Of a stretch of 64,000 nucleotides of DNA, positions 1-8,832 are shown in pieces. The stretch comes from Rhodococcus sp. BP22. GTDB taxonomy: Bacteria; Actinomycetota; Actinomycetes; Mycobacteriales; Mycobacteriaceae. The position numbers and the translations under genes were made by a program. Within the stretch, counting starts at the first letter, position 1. Each line of letters opens with the position of its first letter. The stretch covers positions 372,001 through 436,000 of the forward strand of contig NZ_JACFTB010000001.1 of the NCBI RefSeq assembly GCF_014281965.1, written 5' to 3'. The notes beneath the pieces are model-generated. The model did not search any database. It saw only the letters and a list, made by a program, of their open reading frames with translations, and was not told where the DNA came from.

Positions 1-317
1 TCTTCGTTCGTCAGATTGATGAGGTATGGCGCGACGACGTCGTTGTGCAGCGTGAATCCGATTCCGCTGTAGCCGCCGCGGGTGGTTTCCTCGGTGACGA
101 TGGCGTTGTAGCGGAAGTCCTTGACACCGCCACCGCCGTACTCCTCAGGCACGTCGGTGCCGAGGAATCCTTGCTTTCCAGCTTCTACCCACACCCAACG
201 ATCGACGAGGTTCTGCTCTTCCCACTTAGCGTGGTTCGGCGCAACGTGTTGGTCGAGGAACTTGCGGTACGACTCGCGAAACATGTCGTGCTCGGAATCG
301 AATATCGTGCGTTCCAC
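1..317 (-). CDS. fadE20: acyl-CoA dehydrogenase, N-terminal 105 residues (FadE20-like), cut by window edge
   Basis: Flavoprotein expected to oxidise an acyl-CoA at the alpha-beta bond in fatty acid breakdown. Only the N-terminal helical domain is in the window; the gene runs off the left edge without a stop. Visible family features are the FRESYRKFLDQHVAP stretch near residues 13-27, VPEEYGGGG at 56-64 and TEETTRGGYSGIG at 75-87, which closely resemble M. tuberculosis FadE20 as I recall it. The GTG start at 317-315 is preceded by a good AAGGAGA ribosome site. In M. tuberculosis fadE20 is next to hflX; here the PTS cluster lies between them, so the locus has been rearranged or expanded relative to that genome. 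The catalytic base region is outside the window. Confidence 0.9.
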   Translation of the reverse strand, partial: MERTIFDSEHDMFRESYRKFLDQHVAPNHAKWEEQNLVDRWVWVEAGKQGFLGTDVPEEYGGGGVKDFRYNAIVTEETTRGGYSGIGFTLHNDVVAPYLINLTNE

Positions 318-339
318 TTCGGTCTCCTTCGAATTGCCA

Positions 340-367
340 ACCGGCGGCACCATTGGTCACCGCCGGT
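340..367. repeat. inverted repeat between permease end and acyl-CoA dehydrogenase start
   Basis: ACCGGCGG at 340-347 pairs with CCGCCGGT at 360-367 around a 12-nt loop. It lies just downstream of the uracil permease stop and just upstream of the acyl-CoA dehydrogenase ribosome site, so it could be a weak terminator or an operator. There is no T-run. The role is inferred only. Confidence 0.4.
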
Positions 368-453
368 GAACTGACTTCTTTCGAGCCTACGGCCGAATAG
401 GTCAGACGGTCGATGACCGAGCCGCGCGGAATCGGTGACCGAAGACAGTGCCG

Positions 454-1752
454 CTATCGGCGCTGTGTGCGGGAAAGGGCGCGCAGCACGGGATAACCGA
501 CCAAGATTCCGACCGATCCCCAGGCGATACCGCCGAGCTCCACCGACCCGACCGTCAGCGTCAGATCGCCGATGCCGGCGACGATGGCAGCAGCAACGAC
601 AACGAGGTTGACGGGATCGGTGAAATCGACCTTGCTGTCCGACCAGATGCGCACACCCAGCAGGCCGATCAGTCCGTACAGAACCAGTGTCGCGCCACCG
701 ATGACTCCGTCCGGGACCGTGAACACCAACGCGCCGAACTTCGGCGAGAACGCGAGCACGACCGCCGTCACCGCGGCCACCCAGTAGGCCGCGGTCGAAT
801 ACACGCGGGTCGCCGCCATCACGCCGATGTTCTCGGCGTAGGTCGTCGTGCCCGAGCCACCCGCAGCACCTGCCAGCGTCGTCGCCAATCCATCTGCGAT
901 CAGTGCGTCTCCGGCGAGGTCGTCGAGTTTCTTACCCGTCATTGCCGACACTGCTTTGACGTGGCCGACGTTCTCGGCCACGAGAACGATGACGACGGGT
1001 AGTGCGATGAGTACGACGGACAATTCGAACGTCGGTCCCCGGAATTCGGGAATACCGATCCAGTCCGCAGCCCTCATCGCGTCGAGTTTGACGTCCGAGA
1101 TCTGCCCTGACACAGCAGCGAATACCCATCCGACGATGACACCGACAAGGATTCCGAGGCGTCCGAGCAGTCCCGGGCCTGCGACGGTCACCAGGAGGAT
1201 CGCCGCGAGAGTCACGGCGGCCACGAGTGGCTGAGCCTCGAACGACGACGTCGCTGCGGGAGCGAGGTTGAGTCCGATGAGAACCACGACCGCACCTGTG
1301 ACGACCGGAGGCATCACCGCTTCGATGAGTCGTCCGCCCGCGAACTTGACGACTAGTCCGACGAGGGTCAGCACGACGCCCACGGACATGACGGCGCCGA
1401 GCTGCGCGGCGGGGCCGCTTGCCTGCGCCGCACTGAGTGGTGCGATGAAAGCGAACGAGGATCCGAGATAGCTGGGGATGCGGCCCCGCGTGATCACGAG
1501 GAACAGCGCGGTACCGATACCCGAGAACAACAGGGTCGTGGTGACGGGAAATCCGGTCACCGTGGGAACGAGCAACGTGGCGCCGAACATGGCGATGACG
1601 TGCTGCATACCGATACCCACGGTTCGCGGCCACGACAGGCGCTGGTCCGGTGCCACAACCGCCCCTGCCTCGACATTCTTGCCGTTGCCGTGCAGTGTCC
1701 ATCCGAATTGTCTTCTCACGGCTTCGAATCCTAGGGCCTGCCGCTTCGTCAC
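454..1752 (-). CDS. uracil/xanthine permease, NCS2 family
   Basis: Proton-coupled nucleobase importer of the inner membrane, 432 aa, about 12-14 hydrophobic segments. The NCS2 signature AENVGHVKAVS lies at residues 259-269, with the conserved Glu260 that contacts the base in UraA, and a second family motif GSGTTTYAENIGV follows near residue 300. The GTG start overlaps the ptsI stop by four bases (GTGA), implying translational coupling to ptsI, an unusual partner for a nucleobase transporter. The true start could be further in, since conserved sequence begins near residue 37. Substrate choice (uracil versus xanthine or urate) cannot be settled from sequence; the Glu-rich motif and length fit the uracil branch best. 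Confidence 0.85.
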   Translation of the reverse strand: MTKRQALGFEAVRRQFGWTLHGNGKNVEAGAVVAPDQRLSWPRTVGIGMQHVIAMFGATLLVPTVTGFPVTTTLLFSGIGTALFLVITRGRIPSYLGSSFAFIAPLSAAQASGPAAQLGAVMSVGVVLTLVGLVVKFAGGRLIEAVMPPVVTGAVVVLIGLNLAPAATSSFEAQPLVAAVTLAAILLVTVAGPGLLGRLGILVGVIVGWVFAAVSGQISDVKLDAMRAADWIGIPEFRGPTFELSVVLIALPVVIVLVAENVGHVKAVSAMTGKKLDDLAGDALIADGLATTLAGAAGGSGTTTYAENIGVMAATRVYSTAAYWVAAVTAVVLAFSPKFGALVFTVPDGVIGGATLVLYGLIGLLGVRIWSDSKVDFTDPVNLVVVAAAIVAGIGDLTLTVGSVELGGIAWGSVGILVGYPVLRALSRTQRR

Positions 1753-3479
1753 TCGTTCAGGATCGACGCTGCCGCCTCACGTGCCGCAGTGGCACTGTCG
1801 GTCTTCGACGCGGCCGCGGCCGCGCGCCGGCATTGCTCGAGCGTGACCGTGGACAATTTCGCCCCAACGTGTGCGACTGCGGCCGACGCAGCGGACAGTG
1901 ACGTGACGCCGAGACCAACCAGGACGCATGCCAACAGTGGGTCGGCGGCGGCCTCTCCGCATACTCCAACCGGCTTGCCCACGGCCATACCTGCCTTCGC
2001 GGTGTGGGCGACCAGCGCGATGACCGCCGGCTGCCACGGATCGGTGAGCGATGCGAGTTGGGAGGACATCCGATCGGCAGCCATGGTGTATTGCGCCAGA
2101 TCATTCGTTCCGATCGACAGAAACTCCACATGCTCGAGAATGTGCTCGGCGAGCAGCGCCGCGGCCGGGACCTCGATCATGACGCCCGGAGTCAAACCCC
2201 TCTCGCGCACGTCGGCGGCGAACGCAGCTGCTTCGGCCGCGGTGGCAATCATCGGTGCCATCACCCAAGGCTTCGAATTGGTTGCTGCAGCAGCCGCGGC
2301 GATCCCGTCGAGCTGACGATAGAGAATTCCTCTGTCCTGCTCGGCGATTCGGATGCCGCGAATACCCAGTGCGGGGTTGGCCTCGTCCGGATGGTTGGCG
2401 AAGCGCAAGGGCTTGTCCGATCCGGCGTCGAGGGTACGAACTACAACCTTGTGTCCGGCGAACGCATCGAGAACTTGCTCGTAGATTTCGGCCTGCTCGT
2501 CGACGGTCGGTTCCGAGTCCCGGTCCAGGAAGCACAGTTCGGTGCGAAAGAGTCCGATACCGTCGGCGGCAGTCTTCCTCGCTGCGCGAGCTCCCGCGCC
2601 GTCCTGAACGTTGGCAAGGATGTCGACTCGATGACCGTCTGCTGTAACTCCGGGCCCTGACCATTGGGACACCCGATCCAATTCGGCTCGAGCCGAGTCC
2701 ACCGAGGCTTTCGCGAGGGTGGCATCGGGCTCGAGCACGATATCGCCGGTGATTCCGTTCACCAGAGCGGGAGCACCTTCGGTAACGTCGTCGAGCCCCG
2801 TGACCGCCACGACGCATGGGATACCGAGCTGACGCGCAATGATCGCGGTGTGACTCGTCGGTCCACCGAGTGATGTTGCCAGTGCGAGAACCAGACGCGC
2901 ATCGAGTCCCGCCGTGTCGGCAGGCGCCAAATCGTCGGCGAAGAGTACGGAGGGCGTCTGGGGAGTCGGAACCCCCGGCTCGGGGATCCCCAGTATTTCG
3001 GCAATAACGCGGTCGCGGATGTCACGCAGGTCGGTCACGCGCTCGGCCATCAGTCCGCCGAGCTTGGTGAACATGGTGACGAACTGCTCGGTTGCGGCGA
3101 CTGTAGCCGAAGTTGCGAGAGCGCCCTTCGCGATGAGTTTCTCGGCGGCGCCTATCCAGCCTCGATCCTGGGCCATGGCCGCATTTGCCGATAGCACTTC
3201 CGACGCTGCTCCGGTGGCCAGTTCCGCACGGGCACGCAGTCTCGCCGAAACATTCGCCGCGCTCGAACGGAAACGTTCGAGTTCGGTTCCTCGCTCCGCC
3301 TCGTCGACGACAGATGTGTCGACGGGGACATCCGGACGCTTGCCCGGGCGGATGACCGGGCCGTATCCGACACCCGGGACTACCGGCGTTCCATGCAGAA
3401 CCGACGAGCCCGACAACGTCAGGGCTTCTCCTGCAGCCGTGGCACCTTCTCGTGTATCGGCTCGAAGCGATCCCGCCAT
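1749..3479 (-). CDS. ptsI: PTS enzyme I (phosphoenolpyruvate-protein phosphotransferase)
   Basis: Soluble first enzyme of the phosphotransferase system: takes phosphate from PEP onto a histidine and passes it to HPr. 576 aa, the usual length. The phosphohistidine motif GGPTSHTAI places the active His at residue 210. The PEP-binding barrel follows, with MIEVPAAALLAE and SIGTNDLAQYTMAADR, and the catalytic Cys507 in GVCGEAAADP. The ATG start has a strong GAGGAGG site six bases upstream. It is transcribed divergently from fruR-fruK-fruA-ptsH, so one short region can control both arms of the pathway. The downstream uracil permease overlaps it by four bases. Family assignment is firm. Confidence 0.97.
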   Translation of the reverse strand: MAGSLRADTREGATAAGEALTLSGSSVLHGTPVVPGVGYGPVIRPGKRPDVPVDTSVVDEAERGTELERFRSSAANVSARLRARAELATGAASEVLSANAAMAQDRGWIGAAEKLIAKGALATSATVAATEQFVTMFTKLGGLMAERVTDLRDIRDRVIAEILGIPEPGVPTPQTPSVLFADDLAPADTAGLDARLVLALATSLGGPTSHTAIIARQLGIPCVVAVTGLDDVTEGAPALVNGITGDIVLEPDATLAKASVDSARAELDRVSQWSGPGVTADGHRVDILANVQDGAGARAARKTAADGIGLFRTELCFLDRDSEPTVDEQAEIYEQVLDAFAGHKVVVRTLDAGSDKPLRFANHPDEANPALGIRGIRIAEQDRGILYRQLDGIAAAAAATNSKPWVMAPMIATAAEAAAFAADVRERGLTPGVMIEVPAAALLAEHILEHVEFLSIGTNDLAQYTMAADRMSSQLASLTDPWQPAVIALVAHTAKAGMAVGKPVGVCGEAAADPLLACVLVGLGVTSLSAASAAVAHVGAKLSTVTLEQCRRAAAAASKTDSATAAREAAASILNE

Positions 3480-3542
3480 GCGTCCTCCTCGGTTTCTGGA
3501 ACAAGTGTGGTGTAACTCGTAGATCTACCACTGATGTGACTG

Positions 3543-3587
3543 AGATTACTCTTTGCTCTTGACATGTCAACACATACGGGCGTAAAA
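3543..3587. promoter_or_regulatory. divergent ptsI / fruR promoter with shared palindrome
   Basis: The perfect palindrome TTGACATGTCAA at 3559-3570 supplies a consensus -35 box TTGACA on each strand. On the minus strand it is followed after 16 nt by TAATCT (3543-3548) for ptsI. On the plus strand it is followed after 17 nt by GTAAAA (3582-3587) for fruR. A dimeric regulator binding the palindrome would close both promoters at once; FruR is the obvious candidate, but that is inference. Confidence 0.6.
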
Positions 3588-3623
3588 CAACATAAACCAA
3601 CAATAGTTCGGAGGGAGGCGCAG

Positions 3624-4391
3624 GTGTACGCAGAAGAGCGCCAGCAAGCAATCGCCGAGGTGATCAGCAACCGCGGTCGAGTCTCCGTTGCAGATCTGTC
3701 GACCACATACGGCGTGACGACCGAGACTGTTCGACGCGACCTTGCCGTCCTCGACCGCCTCGGGGTTGTCCGCAGGGTCCACGGTGGAGCAGTTCCGGCG
3801 TCGGCCTTGACCGCCACCGAGCCGGGCGTCGGCGAACGTGAGTACACGCGGGCCGAGCAGAAGGACGCAATAGCGGTCGCAGCTCTTGCCTACCTGCCGC
3901 TCAACGGCGGTAGCGCCGTGTTCGATGCAGGAACCACCACCGGTCGACTCGCCGCCCTTCTCAGCAACGAACGCGAGCTGACACTCATCACCAATTCGGT
4001 TCCCATTGCTGCTCGAGTCGCACCGCTGCCAGGGGTGAGTCTTCGCATTCTCGGCGGTCGAGTCCGCGGTACGACACAGGCCGCCGTGGGCGAGGAAGCG
4101 TTGTCGGCGTTGGAATGGCTGCGCGTCGATGTGGCATTCATCGGGACCAACGCACTCAGTGTGGGGCACGGGTTGTCCACGCCCGACAGTGACGAAGCCG
4201 CCGTCAAACGAGCGATGGTGCGCACCGCCAACCACGTCGTCGTGCTGTCGGATTCATCCAAGATCGGCCGCGAGCACCTCGTCAGCTTCGGTCGCCTGAA
4301 CAACATCGATGTTCTGATAACCGACGACGAGATCGACGAGACGGATCGTAAAAGTTTGACCGACAACGGAATCGAGGTCGTGATCGCATGA
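3624..4391 (+). CDS. fruR: DeoR-family transcriptional regulator of fructose PTS genes
   Basis: DNA-binding repressor of the DeoR type, 255 aa, expected to sense a sugar phosphate such as fructose 1-phosphate. The N-terminal helix-turn-helix spans about residues 1-57 (RGRVSVADLSTTYGVTTETV, then VRRVHGGAVP). The C-terminal DeoRC sensor domain carries FDAGTTTGRLA and DSSKIGREHL. I chose the GTG at 3624 because a GGAGGGAGG ribosome site precedes it and the family starts there; an ATG 20 codons upstream sits inside the palindromic promoter region. Its stop overlaps the fruK start (ATGA), so it is the first gene of fruR-fruK-fruA-ptsH. The same order is known from C. glutamicum. Confidence 0.9.
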   Translation: MYAEERQQAIAEVISNRGRVSVADLSTTYGVTTETVRRDLAVLDRLGVVRRVHGGAVPASALTATEPGVGEREYTRAEQKDAIAVAALAYLPLNGGSAVFDAGTTTGRLAALLSNERELTLITNSVPIAARVAPLPGVSLRILGGRVRGTTQAAVGEEALSALEWLRVDVAFIGTNALSVGHGLSTPDSDEAAVKRAMVRTANHVVVLSDSSKIGREHLVSFGRLNNIDVLITDDEIDETDRKSLTDNGIEVVIA

Positions 4392-5410
4392 TCGTCACAC
4401 TGACAGCCAATCCGAGCATCGACCGGACAGTCGTGCTCGACTCCGAGCTAGTCCGCGGCGGGGTGTACAGAGCGCGGGCATCTATCAGCGATCCAGGCGG
4501 AAAGGGCGTCAACGTGGCCCGGGTCCTGACCTCATCCGGAGTGCAGGCCATGGCCGTCCTACCTGCAGCGCCGACGGATCCGCTCCTCGCTGCGTTGGAG
4601 ACGAACGGCGTCCGTTACTGCGCTGTACCGACGAGCGGACAGGCTCGAACCAACATCACCATCAGCGAACCAGGTGGAACGACGACGAAGATCAACGAAC
4701 CGGGAGCAACCCTGACCGTAGCCACTCGACAGGAATTGTTCGATGCGGTTCTCGATCTGGGCCGGGACGCCGCATGGGTCGTACTGTCCGGATCGCTTCC
4801 GCCCGGCATTCCCACCGACTGGTACGCAAGCATCGTGCAGGCGCTACGCGATACACCGTCGAAGGTTGCCGTCGATACTTCCGACGCGCCGCTCCTTGCA
4901 CTCGCTGCCTCGTTCCCCGGATCTGCTCCCGACTTGGTGAAGCCGAACTCCGAGGAACTCGCTCAACTCACCGGAGCGAATGCCGAAGAATTGGAACGCG
5001 CTGCGGCGGCGGGCGATCCGACGGCTACGGTCACCGCCTGCCGGATACTTCTCGAACGCGGAGTCGGTGCGGTACTCGCGACGCTCGGCAGCGCGGGAGC
5101 GGTACTCGTCTCCACCGAGGGCGCATGGTTCGCGACCCCACCTCGGATCGAGGCCCTCAGCACCGTGGGGGCGGGCGATTCCTCGCTTGCCGGCTACATC
5201 CTGGCCGATATCGAACGATGCTCGGGTGCGGACAAGCTCCGCCGAGCCGTTGCCTACGGCACAGCAGCTACCGCTCTCCCCGGCACGACGTTGCCGACGC
5301 CCGAGCAAGCTCGCCCTGAATCGGTGACAGTGCGGGCGCTCGATTCACCGCCTACCAGCTCGACTATCCCCCCGACCTCATCCCCCACCCGTTCGTCGAC
5401 ACACTCCTAG
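4388..5410 (+). CDS. fruK: 1-phosphofructokinase
   Basis: PfkB-family kinase that converts fructose 1-phosphate, the product of FruA import, to fructose 1,6-bisphosphate. 340 aa. The N-terminal TLTANPSIDRTV and DPGGKGVNVARVL motifs are the family's substrate-binding region; the C-terminal GAGDS anion hole and catalytic Asp are near residue 260. The ATG overlaps the fruR stop by four bases. The last 25 residues are a Ser/Thr/Pro-rich tail absent from most family members, probably disordered. It is followed ten bases later by fruA, so import and phosphorylation are produced together. Confidence 0.94.
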   Translation: MIVTLTANPSIDRTVVLDSELVRGGVYRARASISDPGGKGVNVARVLTSSGVQAMAVLPAAPTDPLLAALETNGVRYCAVPTSGQARTNITISEPGGTTTKINEPGATLTVATRQELFDAVLDLGRDAAWVVLSGSLPPGIPTDWYASIVQALRDTPSKVAVDTSDAPLLALAASFPGSAPDLVKPNSEELAQLTGANAEELERAAAAGDPTATVTACRILLERGVGAVLATLGSAGAVLVSTEGAWFATPPRIEALSTVGAGDSSLAGYILADIERCSGADKLRRAVAYGTAATALPGTTLPTPEQARPESVTVRALDSPPTSSTIPPTSSPTRSSTHS

Positions 5411-5420
5411 GAGCGAAGTC

Positions 5421-7463
5421 ATGTCCACACCAACCAGCGATCCCGCGATCATCGCGGAGGAGCTCATCCTCCTCGATGCCGATCTCGGCGCCTCCAAAGA
5501 TGCTGTCATCGAACGACTCTCGGAGCTACTCGCCACAGCCGGTCGTGCCACCGATGCGGCCCCACTCCGCGAAGCCGCCCTGGCTCGCGAGGCTCAGTCC
5601 GCTACCGGCCTACCAGGCGGGATCGCCATCCCACACTGCCGTGCAGAGGCAGTCACCTCGGCATCCCTCGGTTTCGCACGACTCGATCCCAAGGTCGACT
5701 TCGGAGCACCCGACGGTCCGGCCGACCTGGTGTTCCTGATCGCCGCCCCCGCGGGTGCCGGCTCAGCCCATATGAAGCTGCTCTCCAGTCTGGCTCGCGC
5801 CCTGGTCAAGCCAGAGTTCGTCACCGCGCTTCGAGACGCCCCTTCGCCCGCCGACATCGTCGCGCTGGTAGAGGGCGTCATCAACCCGGCGGCAAAGGCC
5901 CCTGCAAAGACTCCCGCGAAGGCTGCGGCGACTTCCGTTCCAGAAGCCTCGGCCCCGCCAGCCACTCCTACTGCCAAGCACATCGTGGCGGTGACGGCAT
6001 GTCCCACCGGAATTGCCCACACTTACATGGCTGCTGACTCTCTCGTCGCCGCCGGTGAGCGCGCTGGGGTCACCGTGCATGTGGAGACACAGGGATCGAG
6101 CGGTAGCACTCCCCTCGATCCGGCACTTATCGCAAGCGCCGAGGCCGTCATCTTCGCCACCGATGTCGGCGTCAAGGGCAAAGAACGATTCGCGGGCAAG
6201 CCCGTCGTATCCTCGGGTGTCAAGCGCGCGATCAACGAACCCGATGTCATGGTGACCGAGGCATTACGTGCCGCCGAAAATCCCGATGCCGCACGAGTTT
6301 CCGGAACCGCGGCACCAGCGGGATCGGCCAGCACCGGCGCAGGTGAACTGGGCTGGGGTACACGCATCCGGCAGATCCTGTTGACCGGCGTCAGCTACAT
6401 GATTCCGTTCGTCGCAGCGGGTGGTCTGCTGATCGCTCTCGGCTTCCTGCTGGGTGGATACGAGATCAAGGATGTCGCCGAGGACATCGTCGTCAACAAC
6501 TCCCTCACCTCGCTTCCCACCGGCGGGCTGACCGCGTATCTCGGCGCAGTGCTGTTCCAGATCGGCGCGTTGTCGTTCAGCTTCCTGGTGCCTGCACTCG
6601 CCGGCTACATCTCGTACGCCATCGCCGACAGACCCGGTCTGGCGCCGGGCTTCACGGCAGGCGCTGTCGCCGTACTCGTCGGTGCGGGCTTCATCGGTGG
6701 TCTCGTCGGCGGTCTGATCGCAGGCTTCGTCGCGCTGTGGATCAGCAGGTGGAAGATCCCGACGGTTCTTCGCGGTCTCATGCCCGTCGTCATCATTCCG
6801 TTGTTCGCCACGTTGATCGTCGGCGCCATCATGTTCCTCTTACTCGGCAAGCCGCTTGCCGCCATCACCAGCGGACTGACCAACTGGCTCAACGGTCTGA
6901 CCGGCAGCTCGATCATCATCCTCGGCATCATCCTCGGACTCATGATGTGCTTCGACCTAGGCGGACCGGTCAACAAAGCTGCTTACGCGTTCGCCACCGC
7001 AGGTCTGTCCGTCACCGACACCGCGTCGCTTCGAATCATGGCCGCAGTGATGGCGGCAGGAATGGTTCCCCCTCTTGCTCTTGCCCTGGCGTCGGCTGTC
7101 CGCCCCAAGATCTTCACCGAGGCAGAACGCGAAAACGGTAAGGCTGCATGGTTCCTCGGTGCTGCATTCATCTCCGAGGGCGCCATTCCGTTTGCCGCAG
7201 CAGACCCGCTGCGCGTCATTCCGTCGATGATGGCAGGTGGAGCGGTCACAGGCGCACTGGTCATGGCAATGGACGTGACGCTCAGTGCACCACACGGTGG
7301 AATCTTCGTATTCTTCGCCGTCGGCGGAATCCTGTGGTTCCTGGTCGCCCTGGCGGCAGGCACGATCGTCTCGGCAGCGCTGGTCATCGCAGCGAAGCAG
7401 TTCGTCAAGGGCAAGAACTCGCCTACCGAGGCAGAGCTCGACCCCGATCTCGTCACAGCCTGA
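5421..7463 (+). CDS. fruA: PTS fructose transporter, fused EIIABC
   Basis: Membrane permease that phosphorylates fructose to fructose 1-phosphate during uptake, 680 aa. Domain order is EIIA (about 10-155, phospho-His72 in GIAIPHCR), an Ala/Pro/Lys-rich linker (155-185), EIIB (186-285, phospho-Cys194 in TACPTGIAHTY), a second short linker, and EIIC (from about 310) with eight to ten membrane segments and the conserved GGPVNKAAYAF and EGAIPFAAADPLR loops. The ribosome site AGGAG precedes the ATG. Phosphate arrives from HPr, encoded next in the operon, which in turn is charged by the divergently encoded enzyme I. All parts needed for a working fructose PTS are therefore in this window. Confidence 0.96.
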   Translation: MSTPTSDPAIIAEELILLDADLGASKDAVIERLSELLATAGRATDAAPLREAALAREAQSATGLPGGIAIPHCRAEAVTSASLGFARLDPKVDFGAPDGPADLVFLIAAPAGAGSAHMKLLSSLARALVKPEFVTALRDAPSPADIVALVEGVINPAAKAPAKTPAKAAATSVPEASAPPATPTAKHIVAVTACPTGIAHTYMAADSLVAAGERAGVTVHVETQGSSGSTPLDPALIASAEAVIFATDVGVKGKERFAGKPVVSSGVKRAINEPDVMVTEALRAAENPDAARVSGTAAPAGSASTGAGELGWGTRIRQILLTGVSYMIPFVAAGGLLIALGFLLGGYEIKDVAEDIVVNNSLTSLPTGGLTAYLGAVLFQIGALSFSFLVPALAGYISYAIADRPGLAPGFTAGAVAVLVGAGFIGGLVGGLIAGFVALWISRWKIPTVLRGLMPVVIIPLFATLIVGAIMFLLLGKPLAAITSGLTNWLNGLTGSSIIILGIILGLMMCFDLGGPVNKAAYAFATAGLSVTDTASLRIMAAVMAAGMVPPLALALASAVRPKIFTEAERENGKAAWFLGAAFISEGAIPFAAADPLRVIPSMMAGGAVTGALVMAMDVTLSAPHGGIFVFFAVGGILWFLVALAAGTIVSAALVIAAKQFVKGKNSPTEAELDPDLVTA

Positions 7464-7499
7464 TCGACCACCCTGCTACACACAACCAAGGAGCACATC

Positions 7500-7757
7500 A
7501 TGCCCAGCACCACAGTCGCCGTCGGATCGTCCATCGGCCTGCACGCTCGCCCCGCAGCCCTCATCGCCGATGCCGTTGCCGAAGCAGGCGTCGAAGTCAC
7601 CCTCGCGGTGGAAGACCAGGAGCCGGTCGACGCCGGATCCGCGCTGATGATCATGACCCTCGGCGCCACCAAGGGGACCGAGGTCGTCGTCGAGAGCGAG
7701 GATCAGGCAACACTCGACAAGATCGTGGCGCTGGTCGCCGCCGATCTGGACGCCTGA
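7500..7757 (+). CDS. ptsH: PTS phosphocarrier protein HPr
   Basis: Small soluble phosphocarrier, 85 aa, relaying phosphate from enzyme I to the EIIA domain of FruA. The active His15 lies in GLHARPAAL, the universal HPr signature. Ser47 (DAGSALMIM) occupies the regulatory serine position, but actinobacteria are not known to use the HPr kinase found in Firmicutes and none is encoded here. AAGGAG ribosome site upstream; 36 nt after fruA, so it is the last gene of the fru operon. Placing HPr with the fructose permease, rather than with ptsI, is the actinobacterial pattern. Confidence 0.96.
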   Translation: MPSTTVAVGSSIGLHARPAALIADAVAEAGVEVTLAVEDQEPVDAGSALMIMTLGATKGTEVVVESEDQATLDKIVALVAADLDA

Positions 7758-7769
7758 CGTCCCTCCGCG

Positions 7770-8828
7770 TCACCTGCGGCGTGCGGTCCTGACACCGTAG
7801 GCGACCGACGACAGAACGAGAACACCCGCGACGGCCATCGCACCGAGTACCCATCGGCTTTTCGATTCGGACTCGGCTCTGGCCGTCGCGAGGTGTATGT
7901 CGGTACGTTCGGCGACCACGAGATCGGTTGCACCACGAAGCATCTGGATAGGGGGCAGCGGCCCGGCCGCTGCCCCCGACGCGACTGCCCCCGACGCGAC
8001 TGCCTCCGATGCGACGAGAAGGTTTCCTTCGGAATCGAAGGCAATTGCCTCACCCTGGGGTTGCTGGGGCGCCGCGACAACGACAGGATCGCTGTCGAGA
8101 GCCTCCACGATATCGCCGTCGTGGACGCCGAACAGGTAGAGATCGTTGTACGTTCGGACCGCGACAACGGTGCCGTCAGCACTGATCGCCCCGCCGGTGG
8201 CCAAAATCGAACCAGCGACGAAGGGCGGACCACCGGGAGTTGCGGTGCGCTCGAAGGCCAACTCGCCGACCTTCTGCAGTGGCGTCGGACCGGGTGAAGG
8301 CAACTGATCGACGGTCGTGCCGCCGGCAGGGACGTAGATCCCGCTGACTCCGGAAAGCTCCTTGGTCACCACGACCGGCCGTCCCGACGGCTCGATCAGC
8401 AGCGTCTCCGCGTCATGCGGTCCGTCCGGATACGTCAGACGATGCAGTTCACCCGCACCGGTCGAGGGATCCATGCCGGTGATCGCGATGGTGTCGCGGC
8501 GCGCACGGTTGTCTCCGGTGTCGGAAAGCCACAGGCGCCCACCGTGAGAAGCAAGATCTTCGACATCGTAGGGATCGACAGGAACGTCGAGCCAACGCAC
8601 GACTGCACATTGCTCATCGAGCACGGCCAGCCGATGATCGGTACCGCTATCGCCGATCGCATAGAGCACACCGTCGATCGAAGTCAGACCGGAGAGCTCT
8701 TCGAGACCCGGATCCACAGGGCTGCAATATGTTTCGAACTGCGCGCTGCGAACCTCTGGTGCCGCACTCGCCGGTGCGGCACCGAGAAGTGCACACGAGA
8801 GCGCCCCCGCAATCACAATCGATCGCAT
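7770..8828 (-). CDS. secreted, C-terminally membrane-anchored protein of unknown function
   Basis: 352 aa. A signal peptide (residues 1-22, ending ASA) and a single C-terminal membrane helix (about 323-343) followed by RTARRR predict an extracytoplasmic domain anchored at its C-terminus. The body has repeated blocks of the kind SGLTSIDGVLYAIGDSG, EDLASHGGRLWLSDTGDN and AETLLIEPSGRPVVV, which look like blades of a beta-propeller, but I do not recognise a specific family or active site. Near residue 275 a run of VASGA repeats comes from a 15-bp tandem repeat. It starts four bases after the hflX stop, so it is probably co-transcribed with hflX. Function unknown. Confidence 0.75.
   Translation of the reverse strand: MRSIVIAGALSCALLGAAPASAAPEVRSAQFETYCSPVDPGLEELSGLTSIDGVLYAIGDSGTDHRLAVLDEQCAVVRWLDVPVDPYDVEDLASHGGRLWLSDTGDNRARRDTIAITGMDPSTGAGELHRLTYPDGPHDAETLLIEPSGRPVVVTKELSGVSGIYVPAGGTTVDQLPSPGPTPLQKVGELAFERTATPGGPPFVAGSILATGGAISADGTVVAVRTYNDLYLFGVHDGDIVEALDSDPVVVAAPQQPQGEAIAFDSEGNLLVASEAVASGAVASGAAAGPLPPIQMLRGATDLVVAERTDIHLATARAESESKSRWVLGAMAVAGVLVLSSVAYGVRTARRR
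7971..8015. repeat. three 15-bp tandem repeats inside the secreted-protein gene
   Basis: Unit TGCCCCCGACGCGAC at 7971-7985 and 7986-8000 is exact; the third copy 8001-8015 differs at two positions. In frame it encodes repeated Val-Ala-Ser-Gly-Ala on the minus strand, just before the C-terminal anchor. Confidence 0.9.
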
Positions 8829-8832
8829 CGAC

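Noticed and set aside
3564..3623. Upstream ATG start for fruR
   Set aside because: It lies inside the TTGACATGTCAA promoter palindrome and lacks a ribosome site, while GTG 3624 has GGAGGGAGG.
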